Notes: generated by a model from the sequence alone, not told the origin. Counted from the stretch's first letter, positions 9,350-19,989 are shown. The stretch is DNA of 64,000 bases from Streptomyces cupreus (GCF_014257025.1 NZ_JACMSF010000005.1:62001-126000); one strand, 5' to 3'. Program-made: numbers and translations.

Positions 9350-9417
9350 CTTTCCAGCAAAGATCACCTGGCGCCGATGAAGCAAGGCGTTCAGAACCAC
9401 TCCACAGGAGGACCCCA

Positions 9418-10611
<1,194 letters not shown>

Positions 10612-10637
10612 TCTTGAACTGACCCGGTAGGTCTCTG

Positions 10638-10673
10638 AAGGGGCCCGTACGACTTCGGTCGTACGGGCCCCTT
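10638..10673 (+). terminator. Terminator after tuf
   Basis: A perfect 16-bp stem (10638-10653 with 10658-10673) closed by a stable TTCG tetraloop and followed by TTTG-like sequence. It marks the end of the str operon. Confidence 0.9.
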
Positions 10674-10838
10674 TGCCGTCCATTGCCGTCCTTTGCCGTC
10701 GTGGCAGGGCGTGAATGAAGCCTGGCCGAACCTTGGGCGACGGATTTGCGAGGGTTCCGCCGAGGTCGCCCTGCGAGCTGCGGGAATGGGCTTTCCTGGT
10801 GCGGGCCCAGAGTTTCCCGAGGACGGCCAGGTTTCCTG

Positions 10839-11987
10839 ATGCACCGAGCGCGCGGCGGACTGTCGATGCCGTTGCCGAAGCAAGTCCCGGTCGCGGTGGC
10901 GGAACGCCCGCTGCAGCCGCTTCGTACCCGGCGGCTCTACGTCGTCGACGGCATCCGTCTGGTCGCGGCGCTGATGGTGGTGCTGCACCATTACGCCGGC
11001 ACACGGCGGCTGAACGAACCGGGGAACGCGATCTGGAGCCGACCGGTCTCGGAGATCATGCCGTCGGTGTTCCATGTCGCGGCCTACGGCTGGATCGGCG
11101 TCGAGATTTTCTTCGTGATCAGCGGCTTTGTGATCTGCATGTCCTGCTGGGGCCGCACGCCCCGGCAGTTCTTCGTCTCGCGCGTGATCCGGCTGTACCC
11201 GGCGTACTGGTTCGCGGTCCTGTTCACCACGGCCGTGCTGGTGGCTGTACCGGGCGTCTGGGAGCGGCTCCCTGTCCGCGAAGTGCTGCTCAACCTGACG
11301 ATGCTGCAAGCGGGTTCGGACGTACCGAACGTGGACATGGTCTACTGGACGCTCTGGTCGGAACTGCGCTTCTACCTGCTCTTCCTGGTAGTCGTGGCGA
11401 TGGGCCTGACCTACCGCAGGGTGATCGTCTTCTGCTGCGTCTGGGGCGCGGTCGCGATGCTGGCGCCGGTATCGGGCTTCCCCCTGCTGGAGCTGCTCGC
11501 CAACCCCGACGGAGCCTGGTACTTCATCGCGGGCCTGGCGCTGTACTTGATGCACCGCTTCGGCCAGGACCTGCTGCTCTGGGGCATCCTGGCGATGGCC
11601 TGGCTGATGGGCCAGCTGGAGCTGGGGGAGCGGGTCGAGTACGAGGGCGTCTCCAGCTGGCGCGGAGCGGTCCTGATCTTCACGGCCTTCATGCTGGTCA
11701 TGGTGGCGGTGTCCCTGGGCCGCCTGGACGGCATCCGCTGGAAGTGGCTGGTCACGGCGGGGTGCCTGACCTATCCGCTGTACCTGACGCACTACATGGC
11801 CGGCACGTCCCTGATCAGCCGCCTGCACGGGACGATGGACGCGCGGCTGCTGCTGGGGCTGCTGATCGCGGGGTTCCTGATGCTGAGCTGGGCGGTGCAT
11901 CGCGTGGTGGAGCGGCCGGTGGCGCGGGTGTTGAAGCGGGGGTTGGACACGTCGTTCGCGCGGGTACGGGGGCGGCAGGTGCCGTGA
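10839..11987 (+). CDS. Membrane acyltransferase of the acyltransferase-3 (OafA-like) family
   Basis: About 382 aa, almost wholly hydrophobic with about ten predicted membrane helices. Signature features of acyltransferase family 3 are present: a His-His pair in the first helix region (MVVLHHYAG), [14 protein letters not shown], and [15 protein letters not shown] with the conserved Arg and Tyr. These enzymes transfer acetyl or other acyl groups to sugars, lipids or antibiotics at the cytoplasmic membrane; the substrate here is unknown. The ATG at 10839 is preferred; ATG 10866 is an alternative and neither has a strong ribosome-binding site. It stands alone between the tuf terminator and the S10 operon, a location where I would not expect a conserved partner. 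Confidence 0.85.
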   Translation: MHRARGGLSMPLPKQVPVAVAERPLQPLRTRRLYVVDGIRLVAALMVVLHHYAGTRRLNEPGNAIWSRPVSEIMPSVFHVAAYGWIGVEIFFVISGFVICMSCWGRTPRQFFVSRVIRLYPAYWFAVLFTTAVLVAVPGVWERLPVREVLLNLTMLQAGSDVPNVDMVYWTLWSELRFYLLFLVVVAMGLTYRRVIVFCCVWGAVAMLAPVSGFPLLELLANPDGAWYFIAGLALYLMHRFGQDLLLWGILAMAWLMGQLELGERVEYEGVSSWRGAVLIFTAFMLVMVAVSLGRLDGIRWKWLVTAGCLTYPLYLTHYMAGTSLISRLHGTMDARLLLGLLIAGFLMLSWAVHRVVERPVARVLKRGLDTSFARVRGRQVP

Positions 11988-12022
11988 TGTGCCTGATCCC
12001 TTGGGCTGTCGGCGGCCCGGGT

Positions 12023-12050
12023 TTGACCTGCGTCACTCCCGGGGTATTCT
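12023..12050 (+). promoter_or_regulatory. Promoter of the S10 operon (rpsJ)
   Basis: TTGACC (12023-12028), 16-nt spacer, TATTCT (12045-12050). Both hexamers also occur at the rplM promoter (39222-39251, 18-nt spacer). Confidence 0.75.
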
Positions 12051-12346
12051 CTCCGGCTCGATTGGCCAGGCCCCTGCCCCATATGGCAGACTGTCGGAGT
12101 TGCTCGGTCGAGTGTTGATGCTGCGCGCCTCCCGCCGGGAGGACTGGAAGCGAGTCCCACGGTACTCGTCGCCTTAACTGCCTTACGGCAGCGCTGGGGC
12201 GGACGTACGGGAATCTTCCGGGAAGTGTGGTGCGGCACCGGCCAGGCACCCGGTGGGCCTCTCGCCCTCGGCTTGCGGTTCCGGAAGGGCCGTGTGCATT
12301 CCCAGCAGGGATGTTCGAACAAGGGGCATCTGTGTCAGCGGGAGCG

Positions 12347-12371
12347 CGACACGCCCGACCGCGTGGGTCGG
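12347..12371 (+). promoter_or_regulatory. Leader hairpin upstream of rpsJ, shared with rpsL leader
   Basis: This 25-nt block matches 6176-6200 at 24 positions, including the whole CCGACC/GGTCGG stem and GCGTG loop. It ends 62 nt before the rpsJ ATG. Confidence 0.6.
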
Positions 12372-12433
12372 AGAGCGAGGAACAGGAACACCGGGTTCCA
12401 GAGCGTTACGAGACAAAGGACTACTGAGTAGCC

Positions 12434-12742
12434 ATGGCGGGACAGAAGATCCGCATCCGGCTCAAGGCCTACGACCACGAGGTCATCGACTCCTCGGCGA
12501 AGAAGATCGTCGAGACGGTGACCCGTACTGGTGCGTCGGTCGCGGGCCCGGTGCCGCTGCCCACTGAGAAGAACGTGTACTGCGTCATCAAGTCGCCGCA
12601 CAAGTACAAGGACTCGCGCGAGCACTTCGAGATGCGCACGCACAAGCGCCTGATCGACATTCTCGACCCCACCCCCAAGACCGTTGACTCTCTGATGCGA
12701 CTCGACCTCCCGGCCGGTGTCGACATCGAGATCAAGCTCTGA
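12434..12742 (+). CDS. rpsJ: 30S ribosomal protein S10
   Basis: 102 aa, exact family length. S10 belongs to the head of the small subunit and also acts with NusB in transcription antitermination (NusE). Recognisable stretches are [14 protein letters not shown] at the N-terminus and [13 protein letters not shown] in the second half. It heads the S10 operon, with rplC 17 nt downstream. AAAGGA is the likely ribosome-binding site but lies 13 nt from the ATG, with a CTAC-tga-GTAG hairpin in between that would shorten the effective distance. Confidence 0.98.
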   Translation: MAGQKIRIRLKAYDHEVIDSSAKKIVETVTRTGASVAGPVPLPTEKNVYCVIKSPHKYKDSREHFEMRTHKRLIDILDPTPKTVDSLMRLDLPAGVDIEIKL

Positions 12743-12759
12743 GGGTCGGTGATCTGAGA

Positions 12760-13404
12760 ATGGCTAAGCAGATCAAGGGCATCCTGGGCGAGAAGCTCGG
12801 CATGACGCAGGTGTGGGACGAGAACAACCGTGTTGTTCCGGTCACCGTCGTCAAGGCCGGCCCCAACGTCGTGACCCAGGTTCGTACCAACGACGTCGAC
12901 GGCTACGAGTCGGTCCAGATCGCCTTCGGCGAGATCGACCCGCGCAAGGTGAACAAGCCCCTCAAGGGCCACTTCGCCAAGGCCGACGTCACCCCCCGTC
13001 GTCACCTCGTCGAGATCCGCACCGCTGACGCCTCCGAGTACACGCTCGGCCAGGAAGTCACGGCCGAGGTCTTCGAGGCCGGCGTGAAGGTCGACGTCAC
13101 CGGCAAGAGCAAGGGCAAGGGCTTCGCCGGTGTCATGAAGCGTCACAACTTCAAGGGCCTCGGCGCCGGTCACGGCACCCAGCGCAAGCACCGCTCCCCC
13201 GGTTCCATCGGTGGCTGCGCCACCCCGGGCCGTGTGTTCAAGGGCCTCCGCATGGCGGGTCGCATGGGCAACGAGCGGGTCACCACCCAGAACCTGACCG
13301 TCCACGCCGTTGACGCGGAGAAGGGTCTGCTGCTCATCAAGGGCGCGGTTCCCGGTCCGAACGGCGGCCTCGTCCTGGTCCGCACCGCGGCCAAGGGGGC
13401 CTGA
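12760..13404 (+). CDS. rplC: 50S ribosomal protein L3
   Basis: 214 aa. L3 is an early-assembly protein whose long extension reaches the peptidyl transferase centre. [17 protein letters not shown] at the start is the family hallmark, and the loop [20 protein letters not shown] near residues 129-148 is the part that approaches the catalytic centre. Length is normal for actinobacteria. It lies 17 nt after rpsJ and 8 nt before rplD, within the S10 operon. Confidence 0.98.
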   Translation: MAKQIKGILGEKLGMTQVWDENNRVVPVTVVKAGPNVVTQVRTNDVDGYESVQIAFGEIDPRKVNKPLKGHFAKADVTPRRHLVEIRTADASEYTLGQEVTAEVFEAGVKVDVTGKSKGKGFAGVMKRHNFKGLGAGHGTQRKHRSPGSIGGCATPGRVFKGLRMAGRMGNERVTTQNLTVHAVDAEKGLLLIKGAVPGPNGGLVLVRTAAKGA

Positions 13405-13412
13405 GGTAACCG

Positions 13413-14069
13413 ATGAGCACTGTTGACATCCTTTCGCCGGCGGGCGACAAGGCCGGTACCGTCGAGCTCCCCGCGGAGATCTTCGACGTAGAGAAGATCA
13501 GCGTTCCGCTGCTTCACCAGGTCGTCGTCGCACAGCTGGCCGCTGCCCGCCAGGGCACCCACAAGACCAAGACCCGCGGTGAAGTCCGTGGTGGTGGCAA
13601 GAAGCCTTACCGCCAGAAGGGCACCGGTCGCGCCCGTCAGGGTTCGACCCGCGCGCCGCAGTTCGCCGGTGGTGGCGTCGTGCACGGTCCCGTGCCGCGC
13701 GACTACTCGCAGCGGACCCCCAAGAAGATGAAGGCCGCGGCCCTGCGCCACGCCCTCACCGACCGGGCCCGCAACAACCGCATCCACGTCGTCTCCGGCG
13801 TCATCGAGGGTGAGACCCCCTCGACGAAGGCCGCGAAGTCGCTGTTCGGCAAGATCTCGGAGCGCAAGAACCTGCTCCTGATCGTCGAGCGCGCCGACGA
13901 GGCCGCGTGGCTGTCCGCCCGCAACCTGCCCCAGGTCCACATCCTGGAGCCGGGCCAGCTGAACACGTACGACGTTCTCGTCTCGGACGACGTGGTCTTC
14001 ACCCAGGCCGCCTTCGAGTCCTTCGTGTCCGGCCCGAAGGCCAATGACACCGAAGGGAGCGAGGCCTGA
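13413..14069 (+). CDS. rplD: 50S ribosomal protein L4
   Basis: 218 aa. L4 binds 23S rRNA domain I and extends a loop into the peptide exit tunnel. The basic loop [20 protein letters not shown] (from about residue 54) is that tunnel element, where macrolide-resistance mutations occur; it looks wild type. In E. coli L4 represses the S10 operon; whether that holds here is unknown. Its TGA overlaps the ATG of rplW (TGATG), indicating translational coupling. Confidence 0.98.
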   Translation: MSTVDILSPAGDKAGTVELPAEIFDVEKISVPLLHQVVVAQLAAARQGTHKTKTRGEVRGGGKKPYRQKGTGRARQGSTRAPQFAGGGVVHGPVPRDYSQRTPKKMKAAALRHALTDRARNNRIHVVSGVIEGETPSTKAAKSLFGKISERKNLLLIVERADEAAWLSARNLPQVHILEPGQLNTYDVLVSDDVVFTQAAFESFVSGPKANDTEGSEA

Positions 14070-14488
14070 TGGCTATCCGTCACCCCGCCATTGCCTCCAA
14101 GGCGGCCAAGGCCGCCAAGGCCGCGCGCGTCGCCAAGGCGCGTCGCCACGCCACCGAGGGCAAGAACACCGTCGAGACCCCGCTGAGCAAGTCCTTCACG
14201 GACCCCCGTGACGTGCTGCTCAAGCCGGTCGTCTCCGAGAAGAGCTACGCGCTCCTCGACGAGGGCAAGTACACGTTCATCGTCGACCCGCGTGCCAACA
14301 AGACCCAGATCAAGGAGGCCGTCCAGGCGGTCTTCTCGGTCAAGGTCACCGGGGTCAACACGATCAACCGCCAGGGCAAGCGCAAGCGGACCCGCACGGG
14401 CTTCGGCAAGCGCGCCGACAGCAAGCGGGCGATCGTGACCCTCGCCGAGGGCGACCGTATCGACATCTTCGGCGGTCCGACCGCGTAA
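14069..14488 (+). CDS. rplW: 50S ribosomal protein L23
   Basis: 139 aa, longer than the usual 95-105 aa because of an N-terminal extension of about 40 residues rich in Ala, Lys and Arg ([16 protein letters not shown]). The core begins near [21 protein letters not shown]23 lies at the exit of the polypeptide tunnel and is the docking site for trigger factor and SRP. The ATG overlaps the rplD stop by one base, which supports the long form over an internal start. rplB follows after 38 nt. Confidence 0.97.
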   Translation: MAIRHPAIASKAAKAAKAARVAKARRHATEGKNTVETPLSKSFTDPRDVLLKPVVSEKSYALLDEGKYTFIVDPRANKTQIKEAVQAVFSVKVTGVNTINRQGKRKRTRTGFGKRADSKRAIVTLAEGDRIDIFGGPTA

Positions 14489-14526
14489 GCGGGTCGGATC
14501 GTCCGATATCGGACGAGGACTGAGAA

Positions 14527-15363
14527 ATGGGAATCCGCAAGTACAAGCCGACTACGCCGGGCCGTCGTGGTTCCAGCGTCGCCGACTTCGTCGAGGTCAC
14601 GCGGTCCACGCCGGAGAAGTCGCTGGTCCGCCCGCTGCACAGCAAGGGCGGCCGTAACAACGCCGGTCGTGTGACCGTTCGCCACCAGGGTGGCGGACAC
14701 AAGCGCGCCTACCGTGTGATCGACTTCCGTCGTCACGACAAGGACGGCGTGCCGGCGAAGGTCGCGCACATCGAGTACGACCCCAACCGCACCGCGCGCA
14801 TCGCGCTGCTGCACTACGCCGACGGCGAGAAGCGCTACATCCTCGCCCCGCGCAACCTGCAGCAGGGTGACCGCGTCGAGAACGGTCCCGGGGCCGACAT
14901 CAAGCCGGGCAACAACCTGGCGCTCCGCAACATCCCGGTCGGTACCACGATCCACGCGATCGAGCTCCGTCCCGGTGGCGGCGCCAAGTTCGCCCGCTCC
15001 GCCGGTGCCTCCGTGCAGCTGCTCGCGAAGGAGGGCTCGATGGCCCACCTCCGCATGCCGTCCGGTGAGATCCGCCTGGTCGACCAGCGCTGCCGCGCCA
15101 CGGTCGGCGAGGTCGGCAACGCCGAGCAGAGCAACATCAACTGGGGCAAGGCCGGCCGTAAGCGCTGGCTGGGCGTCCGCCCGACCGTTCGCGGTGTGGC
15201 GATGAACCCGGTTGACCACCCGCACGGTGGTGGTGAGGGCAAGACCTCCGGTGGTCGCCACCCGGTCAGCCCCTGGGGTCAGAAGGAAGGTCGTACTCGT
15301 TCGCCGAAGAAGGCTTCGAACAAGTACATCGTCCGCCGCCGCAAGACGAACAAGAAGCGCTAG
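14527..15363 (+). CDS. rplB: 50S ribosomal protein L2
   Basis: 278 aa. L2 is needed for subunit association and lies close to the peptidyl transferase centre. The diagnostic segment [19 protein letters not shown] near residue 220 contains the conserved His implicated in peptidyl transferase function. The N-terminus [15 protein letters not shown] and basic C-terminus [14 protein letters not shown] are typical. It is fifth in the S10 operon, with rpsS 12 nt downstream. Confidence 0.98.
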   Translation: MGIRKYKPTTPGRRGSSVADFVEVTRSTPEKSLVRPLHSKGGRNNAGRVTVRHQGGGHKRAYRVIDFRRHDKDGVPAKVAHIEYDPNRTARIALLHYADGEKRYILAPRNLQQGDRVENGPGADIKPGNNLALRNIPVGTTIHAIELRPGGGAKFARSAGASVQLLAKEGSMAHLRMPSGEIRLVDQRCRATVGEVGNAEQSNINWGKAGRKRWLGVRPTVRGVAMNPVDHPHGGGEGKTSGGRHPVSPWGQKEGRTRSPKKASNKYIVRRRKTNKKR

Positions 15364-15375
15364 GAGCGGGTTTAG

Positions 15376-15657
15376 ATGCCGCGCAGTCTCAAGAAGGGGC
15401 CCTTCGTCGACGACCACCTGATCAAGAAGGTGGACGCCCAGAACGAAGCGGGCTCTAAGAACGTCATCAAGACCTGGTCCCGTCGCTCGATGATCGTCCC
15501 GGCCATGCTCGGCCACACGATCGCGGTGCACAACGGCAAGACCCACATCCCGGTGTTCGTCACCGAGTCGATGGTCGGCCACAAGCTCGGCGAGTTCTCG
15601 CCGACGCGCACCTTCCGGGGTCACGTCAAGGAAGACCGGAAGTCGAAGCGCCGCTAG
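15376..15657 (+). CDS. rpsS: 30S ribosomal protein S19
   Basis: 93 aa. S19 forms a complex with S13 in the head of the small subunit and contacts the A-site tRNA region. [19 protein letters not shown] is the standard N-terminus and [14 protein letters not shown] the conserved C-terminal motif. It lies in the expected S10 operon position between rplB and rplV; the gap to rplV is 43 nt. Confidence 0.98.
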   Translation: MPRSLKKGPFVDDHLIKKVDAQNEAGSKNVIKTWSRRSMIVPAMLGHTIAVHNGKTHIPVFVTESMVGHKLGEFSPTRTFRGHVKEDRKSKRR

Positions 15658-15700
15658 TAGCGGATCGCATTCAGACACGTAAGTAACTGAAGGGACAACC

Positions 15701-16048
15701 ATGGAAGCCAGGGCCCAGGCGCGGTACATCCGCGTCACGCCCATGAAGGCCCGCCGCGTGGTGGACCTCATCCGTGGCATGGACGCCACGGAGGCCCAGG
15801 CGGTCCTGCGATTCGCTCCGCAGGCCGCCTCCGTGCCGGTCGGCAAGGTGCTCGACAGCGCCATTGCCAACGCCGCGCACAACTACGACCACACCGACGC
15901 CGACAGCCTCTACATCTCCGAGGCGTACGTCGACGAGGGTCCGACCCTGAAGCGGTTCCGTCCGCGCGCCCAGGGCCGTGCCTACCGGATCCGCAAGCGG
16001 ACCAGCCACATCACCGTGGTCGTCAGCAGCAAGGAAGGAACCCGGTAA
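15701..16048 (+). CDS. rplV: 50S ribosomal protein L22
   Basis: 115 aa. L22 contacts all 23S rRNA domains, and its long beta-hairpin lines the exit tunnel opposite L4. [18 protein letters not shown] (from about residue 9) and the hairpin segment [19 protein letters not shown] near 86-104 identify it. GAAGGGACAACC before the ATG provides the ribosome-binding site. Its TAA overlaps the rpsC ATG (TAATG), so translation is probably coupled. Confidence 0.98.
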   Translation: MEARAQARYIRVTPMKARRVVDLIRGMDATEAQAVLRFAPQAASVPVGKVLDSAIANAAHNYDHTDADSLYISEAYVDEGPTLKRFRPRAQGRAYRIRKRTSHITVVVSSKEGTR

Positions 16049-16869
16049 TGGGCCAGAAGGTAAACCCGCATGGGTTCCGGCTCGGTGTCACGACCGACTT
16101 CAAGTCGCGTTGGTACGCCGACAAGCTGTACAAGGACTACGTCAAGGAAGACGTCGCCATCCGTCGGATGATGACGTCCGGCATGGAGCGCGCCGGTATC
16201 TCGAAGGTTGAGATCGAGCGCACCCGTGACCGTGTCCGCGTGGACATCCACACCGCGCGTCCGGGCATCGTCATCGGCCGCCGCGGCGCCGAGGCCGACC
16301 GCATCCGCGGTGACCTGGAGAAGCTGACCGGCAAGCAGGTCCAGCTGAACATCCTTGAGGTCAAGAACCCGGAGACGGACGCTCAGCTGGTGGCCCAGGC
16401 CGTCGCCGAGCAGCTCTCCTCCCGCGTCTCCTTCCGTCGGGCCATGCGCAAGAGCATGCAGTCCGCCATGAAGGCCGGCGCCAAGGGCATCAAGATCCAG
16501 TGCGGTGGCCGCCTCGGTGGCGCCGAGATGTCCCGCTCGGAGTTCTACCGCGAGGGCCGTGTGCCCCTGCACACGCTCCGCGCGAACGTGGACTACGGCT
16601 TCTTCGAGGCCAAGACGACCTTCGGCCGCATCGGTGTGAAGGTCTGGATCTACAAGGGCGATGTCAAGAACATCGCCGAGGTCCGCGCCGAGAACGCTGC
16701 GGCCCGTGCGGGTAACCGCCCGGCCCGCGGTGGTGCCGACCGCCCGGCCCGTGGTGGCCGCGGTGGCGAGCGGCGCGGTCGCAAGCCGCAGCAGGCTGCC
16801 GGTTCCGAGGCCCCCAAGGCCGAGGCTCCCGCGTCCGCTCCGGCTGAGAGCACCGGAACGGAGGCCTGA
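16048..16869 (+). CDS. rpsC: 30S ribosomal protein S3
   Basis: 273 aa. S3 sits at the mRNA entry channel and takes part in the ribosomal helicase activity. [13 protein letters not shown] is the family start, the KH motif [14 protein letters not shown] is near residues 73-86, and [12 protein letters not shown] near 155 is in the C-terminal domain. Beyond the universal core there is a tail of about 55 residues rich in Arg, Gly and Ala, common in actinobacteria and probably disordered. rplP starts 5 nt later. Confidence 0.98.
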   Translation: MGQKVNPHGFRLGVTTDFKSRWYADKLYKDYVKEDVAIRRMMTSGMERAGISKVEIERTRDRVRVDIHTARPGIVIGRRGAEADRIRGDLEKLTGKQVQLNILEVKNPETDAQLVAQAVAEQLSSRVSFRRAMRKSMQSAMKAGAKGIKIQCGGRLGGAEMSRSEFYREGRVPLHTLRANVDYGFFEAKTTFGRIGVKVWIYKGDVKNIAEVRAENAAARAGNRPARGGADRPARGGRGGERRGRKPQQAAGSEAPKAEAPASAPAESTGTEA

Positions 16870-16874
16870 CCGAA

Positions 16875-17294
16875 ATGCTGATCCCCCGTAGGGTCAAGCA
16901 CCGCAAGCAGCACCACCCGAAGCGCTCCGGCGCTGCCAAGGGTGGCACGACGGTTGCGTTCGGCGAGTACGGCATCCAGGCGCTCACCCCGGCGTATGTG
17001 ACGAACCGCCAGATCGAGGCCGCTCGTATCGCCATGACGCGTCACATCAAGCGTGGTGGCAAGGTCTGGATCAACATCTACCCGGACCGTCCCCTCACCA
17101 AGAAGCCTGCCGAGACCCGCATGGGTTCCGGTAAGGGTTCTCCGGAGTGGTGGATCGCCAACGTCAAGCCCGGACGCGTGATGTTCGAGCTGTCGTACCC
17201 CAACGAGAAGATCGCCCGTGAGGCCCTGACTCGCGCCGCCCACAAGCTGCCGATGAAGTGCCGGATCGTCAAGCGCGAGGCAGGTGAAGCGTGA
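16875..17294 (+). CDS. rplP: 50S ribosomal protein L16
   Basis: 139 aa. L16 lies between the A-site tRNA elbow and the peptidyl transferase centre and is the target of mutations to evernimicin and avilamycin. [15 protein letters not shown] and the segment [20 protein letters not shown] are diagnostic and look wild type. It ends with TGA overlapping the rpmC ATG. Confidence 0.98.
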   Translation: MLIPRRVKHRKQHHPKRSGAAKGGTTVAFGEYGIQALTPAYVTNRQIEAARIAMTRHIKRGGKVWINIYPDRPLTKKPAETRMGSGKGSPEWWIANVKPGRVMFELSYPNEKIAREALTRAAHKLPMKCRIVKREAGEA

Positions 17295-17518
17295 TGTCGG
17301 CCGGTACCAAGGCGTCCGAGCTGCGCGAGCTGGGCAACGAGGAGCTTCTGGCGAAGCTCCGCGAGGCCAAGGAAGAGCTGTTCAACCTCCGCTTCCAGGC
17401 GGCGACGGGGCAGCTTGAGAACCATGGCCGTCTGAAGGCGGTCCGCAAGGACATCGCGCGGATCTACACCCTGATGCGCGAGCGTGAGCTGGGCATCGAA
17501 ACGGTGGAGAACGCCTGA
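17294..17518 (+). CDS. rpmC: 50S ribosomal protein L29
   Basis: 74 aa, two long helices as in the family. L29 sits at the tunnel exit next to L23 and contributes to chaperone docking. The segment [20 protein letters not shown] is the conserved core. A GTG directly precedes the ATG in frame; I chose the ATG because it overlaps the rplP stop in the same TGATG arrangement as other pairs in this operon. The stop overlaps the rpsQ ATG. Confidence 0.97.
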   Translation: MSAGTKASELRELGNEELLAKLREAKEELFNLRFQAATGQLENHGRLKAVRKDIARIYTLMRERELGIETVENA

Positions 17519-17802
17519 TGAGCGAGAAGAACGTGACTGAGAACGCAGAGGCCCGCGGCTTCCGCAAGACCCGTGAGGGTCTCGTCGTCAGCGACAAGAT
17601 GGACAAGACCGTCGTCGTCGCTGTCGAGGACCGCGTCAAGCACGCGCTGTACGGCAAGGTCATCCGCCGTACGAACAAGCTCAAGGCGCACGACGAGCAG
17701 AACGCCGCGGGTGTCGGCGACCGCGTCCTCCTCATGGAGACCCGGCCGCTGTCCGCGACGAAGCGCTGGCGCGTCGTCGAGATCCTCGAGAAGGCCAAGT
17801 AA
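17518..17802 (+). CDS. rpsQ: 30S ribosomal protein S17
   Basis: 94 aa. S17 is a primary 16S rRNA-binding protein with an OB fold, important early in assembly. [20 protein letters not shown] (20 residues near 20-39) and [27 protein letters not shown] sequence near the end identify it. The N-terminal dozen residues before the OB fold are a short acidic extension. It closes the tightly coupled S10 run; two hairpins separate it from rplN. Confidence 0.98.
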   Translation: MSEKNVTENAEARGFRKTREGLVVSDKMDKTVVVAVEDRVKHALYGKVIRRTNKLKAHDEQNAAGVGDRVLLMETRPLSATKRWRVVEILEKAK

Positions 17803-17804
17803 TT

Positions 17805-17826
17805 CCTGCGGGGCAAACCCCGCAGG
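17805..17826 (+). promoter_or_regulatory. Hairpin 1 after rpsQ
   Basis: A perfect 9-bp stem CCTGCGGGG/CCCCGCAGG with a CAAA loop, 2 nt after the rpsQ stop. No T tract follows, so it is more likely a pause, attenuator or mRNA-stability element than a complete terminator. Confidence 0.6.
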
Positions 17827-17842
17827 TCAGTTCCGCCAGGCT

Positions 17843-17880
17843 CGGCAGGGGCTCCCCTCGTAACGAGGAGGCCCCTGCCG
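17843..17880 (+). promoter_or_regulatory. Hairpin 2 between rpsQ and rplN
   Basis: CGGCAGGGGC pairs with GCCCCTGCCG around an inner CCTCG-taa-CGAGG stem. It lies at the junction of the S10 and spc operons, 28 nt before rplN. Confidence 0.65.
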
Positions 17881-17908
17881 GGAACCGGCAGACAAACAGG
17901 AGATAGAC

Positions 17909-18277
17909 GTGATCCAGCAGGAGTCGCGACTGCGCGTCGCCGACAACACTGGTGCGAAGGAAATCCTTTGCATCCGTGTGCTCGGTGGCTCCGGTCGCCG
18001 CTACGCGGGCATCGGTGACGTCATCGTCGCCACCGTCAAGGACGCGATCCCCGGTGGCAACGTGAAGAAGGGTGACGTCGTCAAGGCGGTCATCGTTCGC
18101 ACCGTCAAGGAGCGCCGCCGTCCGGACGGCTCGTACATCCGCTTCGACGAGAACGCCGCCGTCATTCTGAAGAACGACGGCGACCCTCGCGGCACCCGCA
18201 TCTTCGGCCCGGTCGGCCGTGAGCTGCGCGAGAAGAAGTTCATGAAGATCATCTCGCTCGCGCCGGAGGTGCTGTAA
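17909..18277 (+). CDS. rplN: 50S ribosomal protein L14
   Basis: 122 aa, exact family length. L14 lies on the subunit interface and forms bridges with 16S r[21 protein letters not shown] is the hallmark N-terminus. Start is a GTG with CAGGAGAT about 6 nt upstream. It opens the spc-operon gene set after a 106-nt gap holding two hairpins; rplX follows 2 nt later. Confidence 0.98.
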   Translation: MIQQESRLRVADNTGAKEILCIRVLGGSGRRYAGIGDVIVATVKDAIPGGNVKKGDVVKAVIVRTVKERRRPDGSYIRFDENAAVILKNDGDPRGTRIFGPVGRELREKKFMKIISLAPEVL

Positions 18278-18279
18278 GC

Positions 18280-18603
18280 ATGAAGATCAAGAAGGGCGAC
18301 CTGGTCCAGGTCATCACCGGTAAGGACAAGGGCAAGCAGGGCAAGGTCATTGCCGCTTACCCGCGCGAGGAGCGCGTCCTGGTCGAGGGTGTCAACCGGG
18401 TCAAGAAGCACACCAAGGCCGGTCCGACCGCTCGCGGTTCCCAGGCCGGCGGCATCGTCACGACCGAGGCGCCGATCCACGTCTCCAACGTCCAGCTGGT
18501 CGTTGAGAAGGACGGCAACAAGGTCGTCACGCGTGTCGGTTACCGCTTCGACGAAGAGGGCAACAAGATCCGCGTTGCCAAGCGGACGGGTGAGGACATC
18601 TGA
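18280..18603 (+). CDS. rplX: 50S ribosomal protein L24
   Basis: 107 aa. L24 is one of two assembly-initiator proteins of the large subunit. It carries a KOW motif near the start ([20 protein letters not shown]), matching the family. Its TGA overlaps the ATG of rplE, another coupled pair. Length and C-terminus are normal for actinobacteria. Confidence 0.98.
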   Translation: MKIKKGDLVQVITGKDKGKQGKVIAAYPREERVLVEGVNRVKKHTKAGPTARGSQAGGIVTTEAPIHVSNVQLVVEKDGNKVVTRVGYRFDEEGNKIRVAKRTGEDI

Positions 18604-19160
18604 TGGCTACCACCACCACTCCGCGTCTGAAGACGAAGTACCGCGAGGAGATCGCGGGCAAGCTGCGTGACGAGTTCAAGTACGAGAACGTCATGCAGAT
18701 CCCCGGCCTCGTCAAGATCGTGGTCAACATGGGTGTGGGCGACGCCGCCCGCGACTCCAAGCTGATCGAGGGCGCCATCCGCGACCTCACCACGATCACC
18801 GGTCAGAAGCCGGCCGTCACCAAGGCCCGCAAGTCCATCGCGCAGTTCAAGCTGCGTGAGGGTCAGCCGATCGGTGCCCACGTCACGCTCCGTGGCGACC
18901 GCATGTGGGAGTTCCTGGACCGCACCCTGTCGCTCGCGCTCCCGCGCATCCGCGACTTCCGTGGTCTGTCCCCCAAGCAGTTCGACGGCCGTGGCAACTA
19001 CACCTTCGGTCTCACGGAGCAGGTCATGTTCCACGAGATCGACCAGGACAAGATCGACCGCGTCCGGGGTATGGACATCACCGTGGTCACCACGGCGACC
19101 AACGACGCTGAGGGCCGCGCGCTCCTTCGTCACCTCGGCTTCCCCTTCAAGGAGGCGTGA
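18603..19160 (+). CDS. rplE: 50S ribosomal protein L5
   Basis: 185 aa. L5 binds 5S rRNA in the central protuberance and contacts P-site t[22 protein letters not shown] and [20 protein letters not shown] are family signatures. The N-terminus [17 protein letters not shown] is a few residues longer than in E. coli. rpsN follows after 5 nt. Confidence 0.98.
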   Translation: MATTTTPRLKTKYREEIAGKLRDEFKYENVMQIPGLVKIVVNMGVGDAARDSKLIEGAIRDLTTITGQKPAVTKARKSIAQFKLREGQPIGAHVTLRGDRMWEFLDRTLSLALPRIRDFRGLSPKQFDGRGNYTFGLTEQVMFHEIDQDKIDRVRGMDITVVTTATNDAEGRALLRHLGFPFKEA

Positions 19161-19165
19161 GCGAG

Positions 19166-19351
19166 ATGGCGAAGAAGGCTCTGATCGCGAAGGCTGCTCG
19201 CAAGCCCAAGTTCGGCGTGCGTGGCTACACGCGCTGCCAGCGCTGCGGCCGTCCCCACTCCGTGTACCGCAAGTTCGGCCTGTGCCGCGTGTGCCTTCGT
19301 GAGATGGCTCACCGTGGCGAGCTGCCGGGCGTGACCAAGAGCTCCTGGTAG
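19166..19351 (+). CDS. rpsN: 30S ribosomal protein S14, zinc-binding type
   Basis: 61 aa, the short type Z form. Two CxxC pairs separated by 12 residues (CQRC and CRVC) form the zinc ribbon, so this is the C+ paralogue; streptomycetes commonly also have a longer, zinc-free S14 in a Zur-controlled locus elsewhere. S14 lies in the head of the small subunit. The ATG at 19166 is preferred over a GTG at 19157 in the same frame because it gives the family start MAKKALI. A 215-nt structured gap follows. Confidence 0.97.
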   Translation: MAKKALIAKAARKPKFGVRGYTRCQRCGRPHSVYRKFGLCRVCLREMAHRGELPGVTKSSW

Positions 19352-19398
19352 TCCCCGCTTTTTAGGGATTCCGGAGTCTCTCGGTAAGCACTGGGCGT

Positions 19399-19449
19399 GT
19401 CAGGCGCCCTCCCCTTCATGGCTTAGGCTTGGAGGGTTGGGCGCCTGAC
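19399..19449 (+). promoter_or_regulatory. Long-range stem between rpsN and rpsH
   Basis: GTCAGGCGCCC (19399-19409) pairs perfectly with GGGCGCCTGAC (19439-19449), an 11-bp stem with a 29-nt loop. It lies 118 nt upstream of rpsH, which starts a new tightly spaced run. S8 is the spc-operon repressor in E. coli, so a regulatory leader is conceivable but unproven. Confidence 0.55.
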
Positions 19450-19566
19450 AGTCGCCCGTACGACTTACTACGCCGTAGGTCCACCGCGCCGCACCCGTCC
19501 CGTCTCGGATCGGGGAGAGGGATGGCGCACCAGGAAACCCCGGCGAGAGAGGCCGAAGGCCAATTC

Positions 19567-19965
19567 ATGACCATGACTGATCCGATCGCAGACATGCTTA
19601 CGCGTCTGCGGAACGCGAACTCGGCGTACCACGACACCGTGGCTATGCCGCACTCGAAGATCAAGTCGCACATCGCGGAGATCCTCCAGCAGGAGGGCTT
19701 CATCACGGGCTGGAAGGTCGAGGACGCCGAGGTCGGCAAGAACCTCGTCCTCGAGCTGAAGTTCGGCCCGAACCGTGAGCGCTCCATCGCGGGCATCAAG
19801 CGGATCTCCAAGCCCGGTCTCCGGGTGTACGCGAAGTCCACCAACCTGCCGAAGGTGCTCGGCGGCCTCGGCGTGGCGATCATCTCCACGTCCCACGGGC
19901 TTCTCACCGACAAGCAGGCCGGCAAGAAGGGCGTAGGCGGAGAAGTTCTCGCCTACGTCTGGTAA
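19567..19965 (+). CDS. rpsH: 30S ribosomal protein S8
   Basis: 132 aa from the ATG at 19567 ([18 protein letters not shown], the standard start). The open frame extends upstream without homology, so the longer start is not used. S8 is a primary 16S rRNA-binding protein of the platform. The conserved C-terminal motif [20 protein letters not shown] contains the GxGGEVL RNA-binding segment. rplF follows after 24 nt. Confidence 0.98.
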   Translation: MTMTDPIADMLTRLRNANSAYHDTVAMPHSKIKSHIAEILQQEGFITGWKVEDAEVGKNLVLELKFGPNRERSIAGIKRISKPGLRVYAKSTNLPKVLGGLGVAIISTSHGLLTDKQAGKKGVGGEVLAYVW

Positions 19966-19989
19966 CGGAAGGGAACGGAGGAAACAGCT

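Larger units (their letters stand above)
11988..12433 (+). other. Leader region of the S10 operon
   Basis: 446 nt without a supported gene. It holds the rpsJ promoter at 12023-12050, a presumed 5' UTR of nearly 380 nt, the hairpin shared with the rpsL leader (12347-12371), and a small hairpin directly before the rpsJ start. A leader this long suggests control after transcription initiation. Confidence 0.65.
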
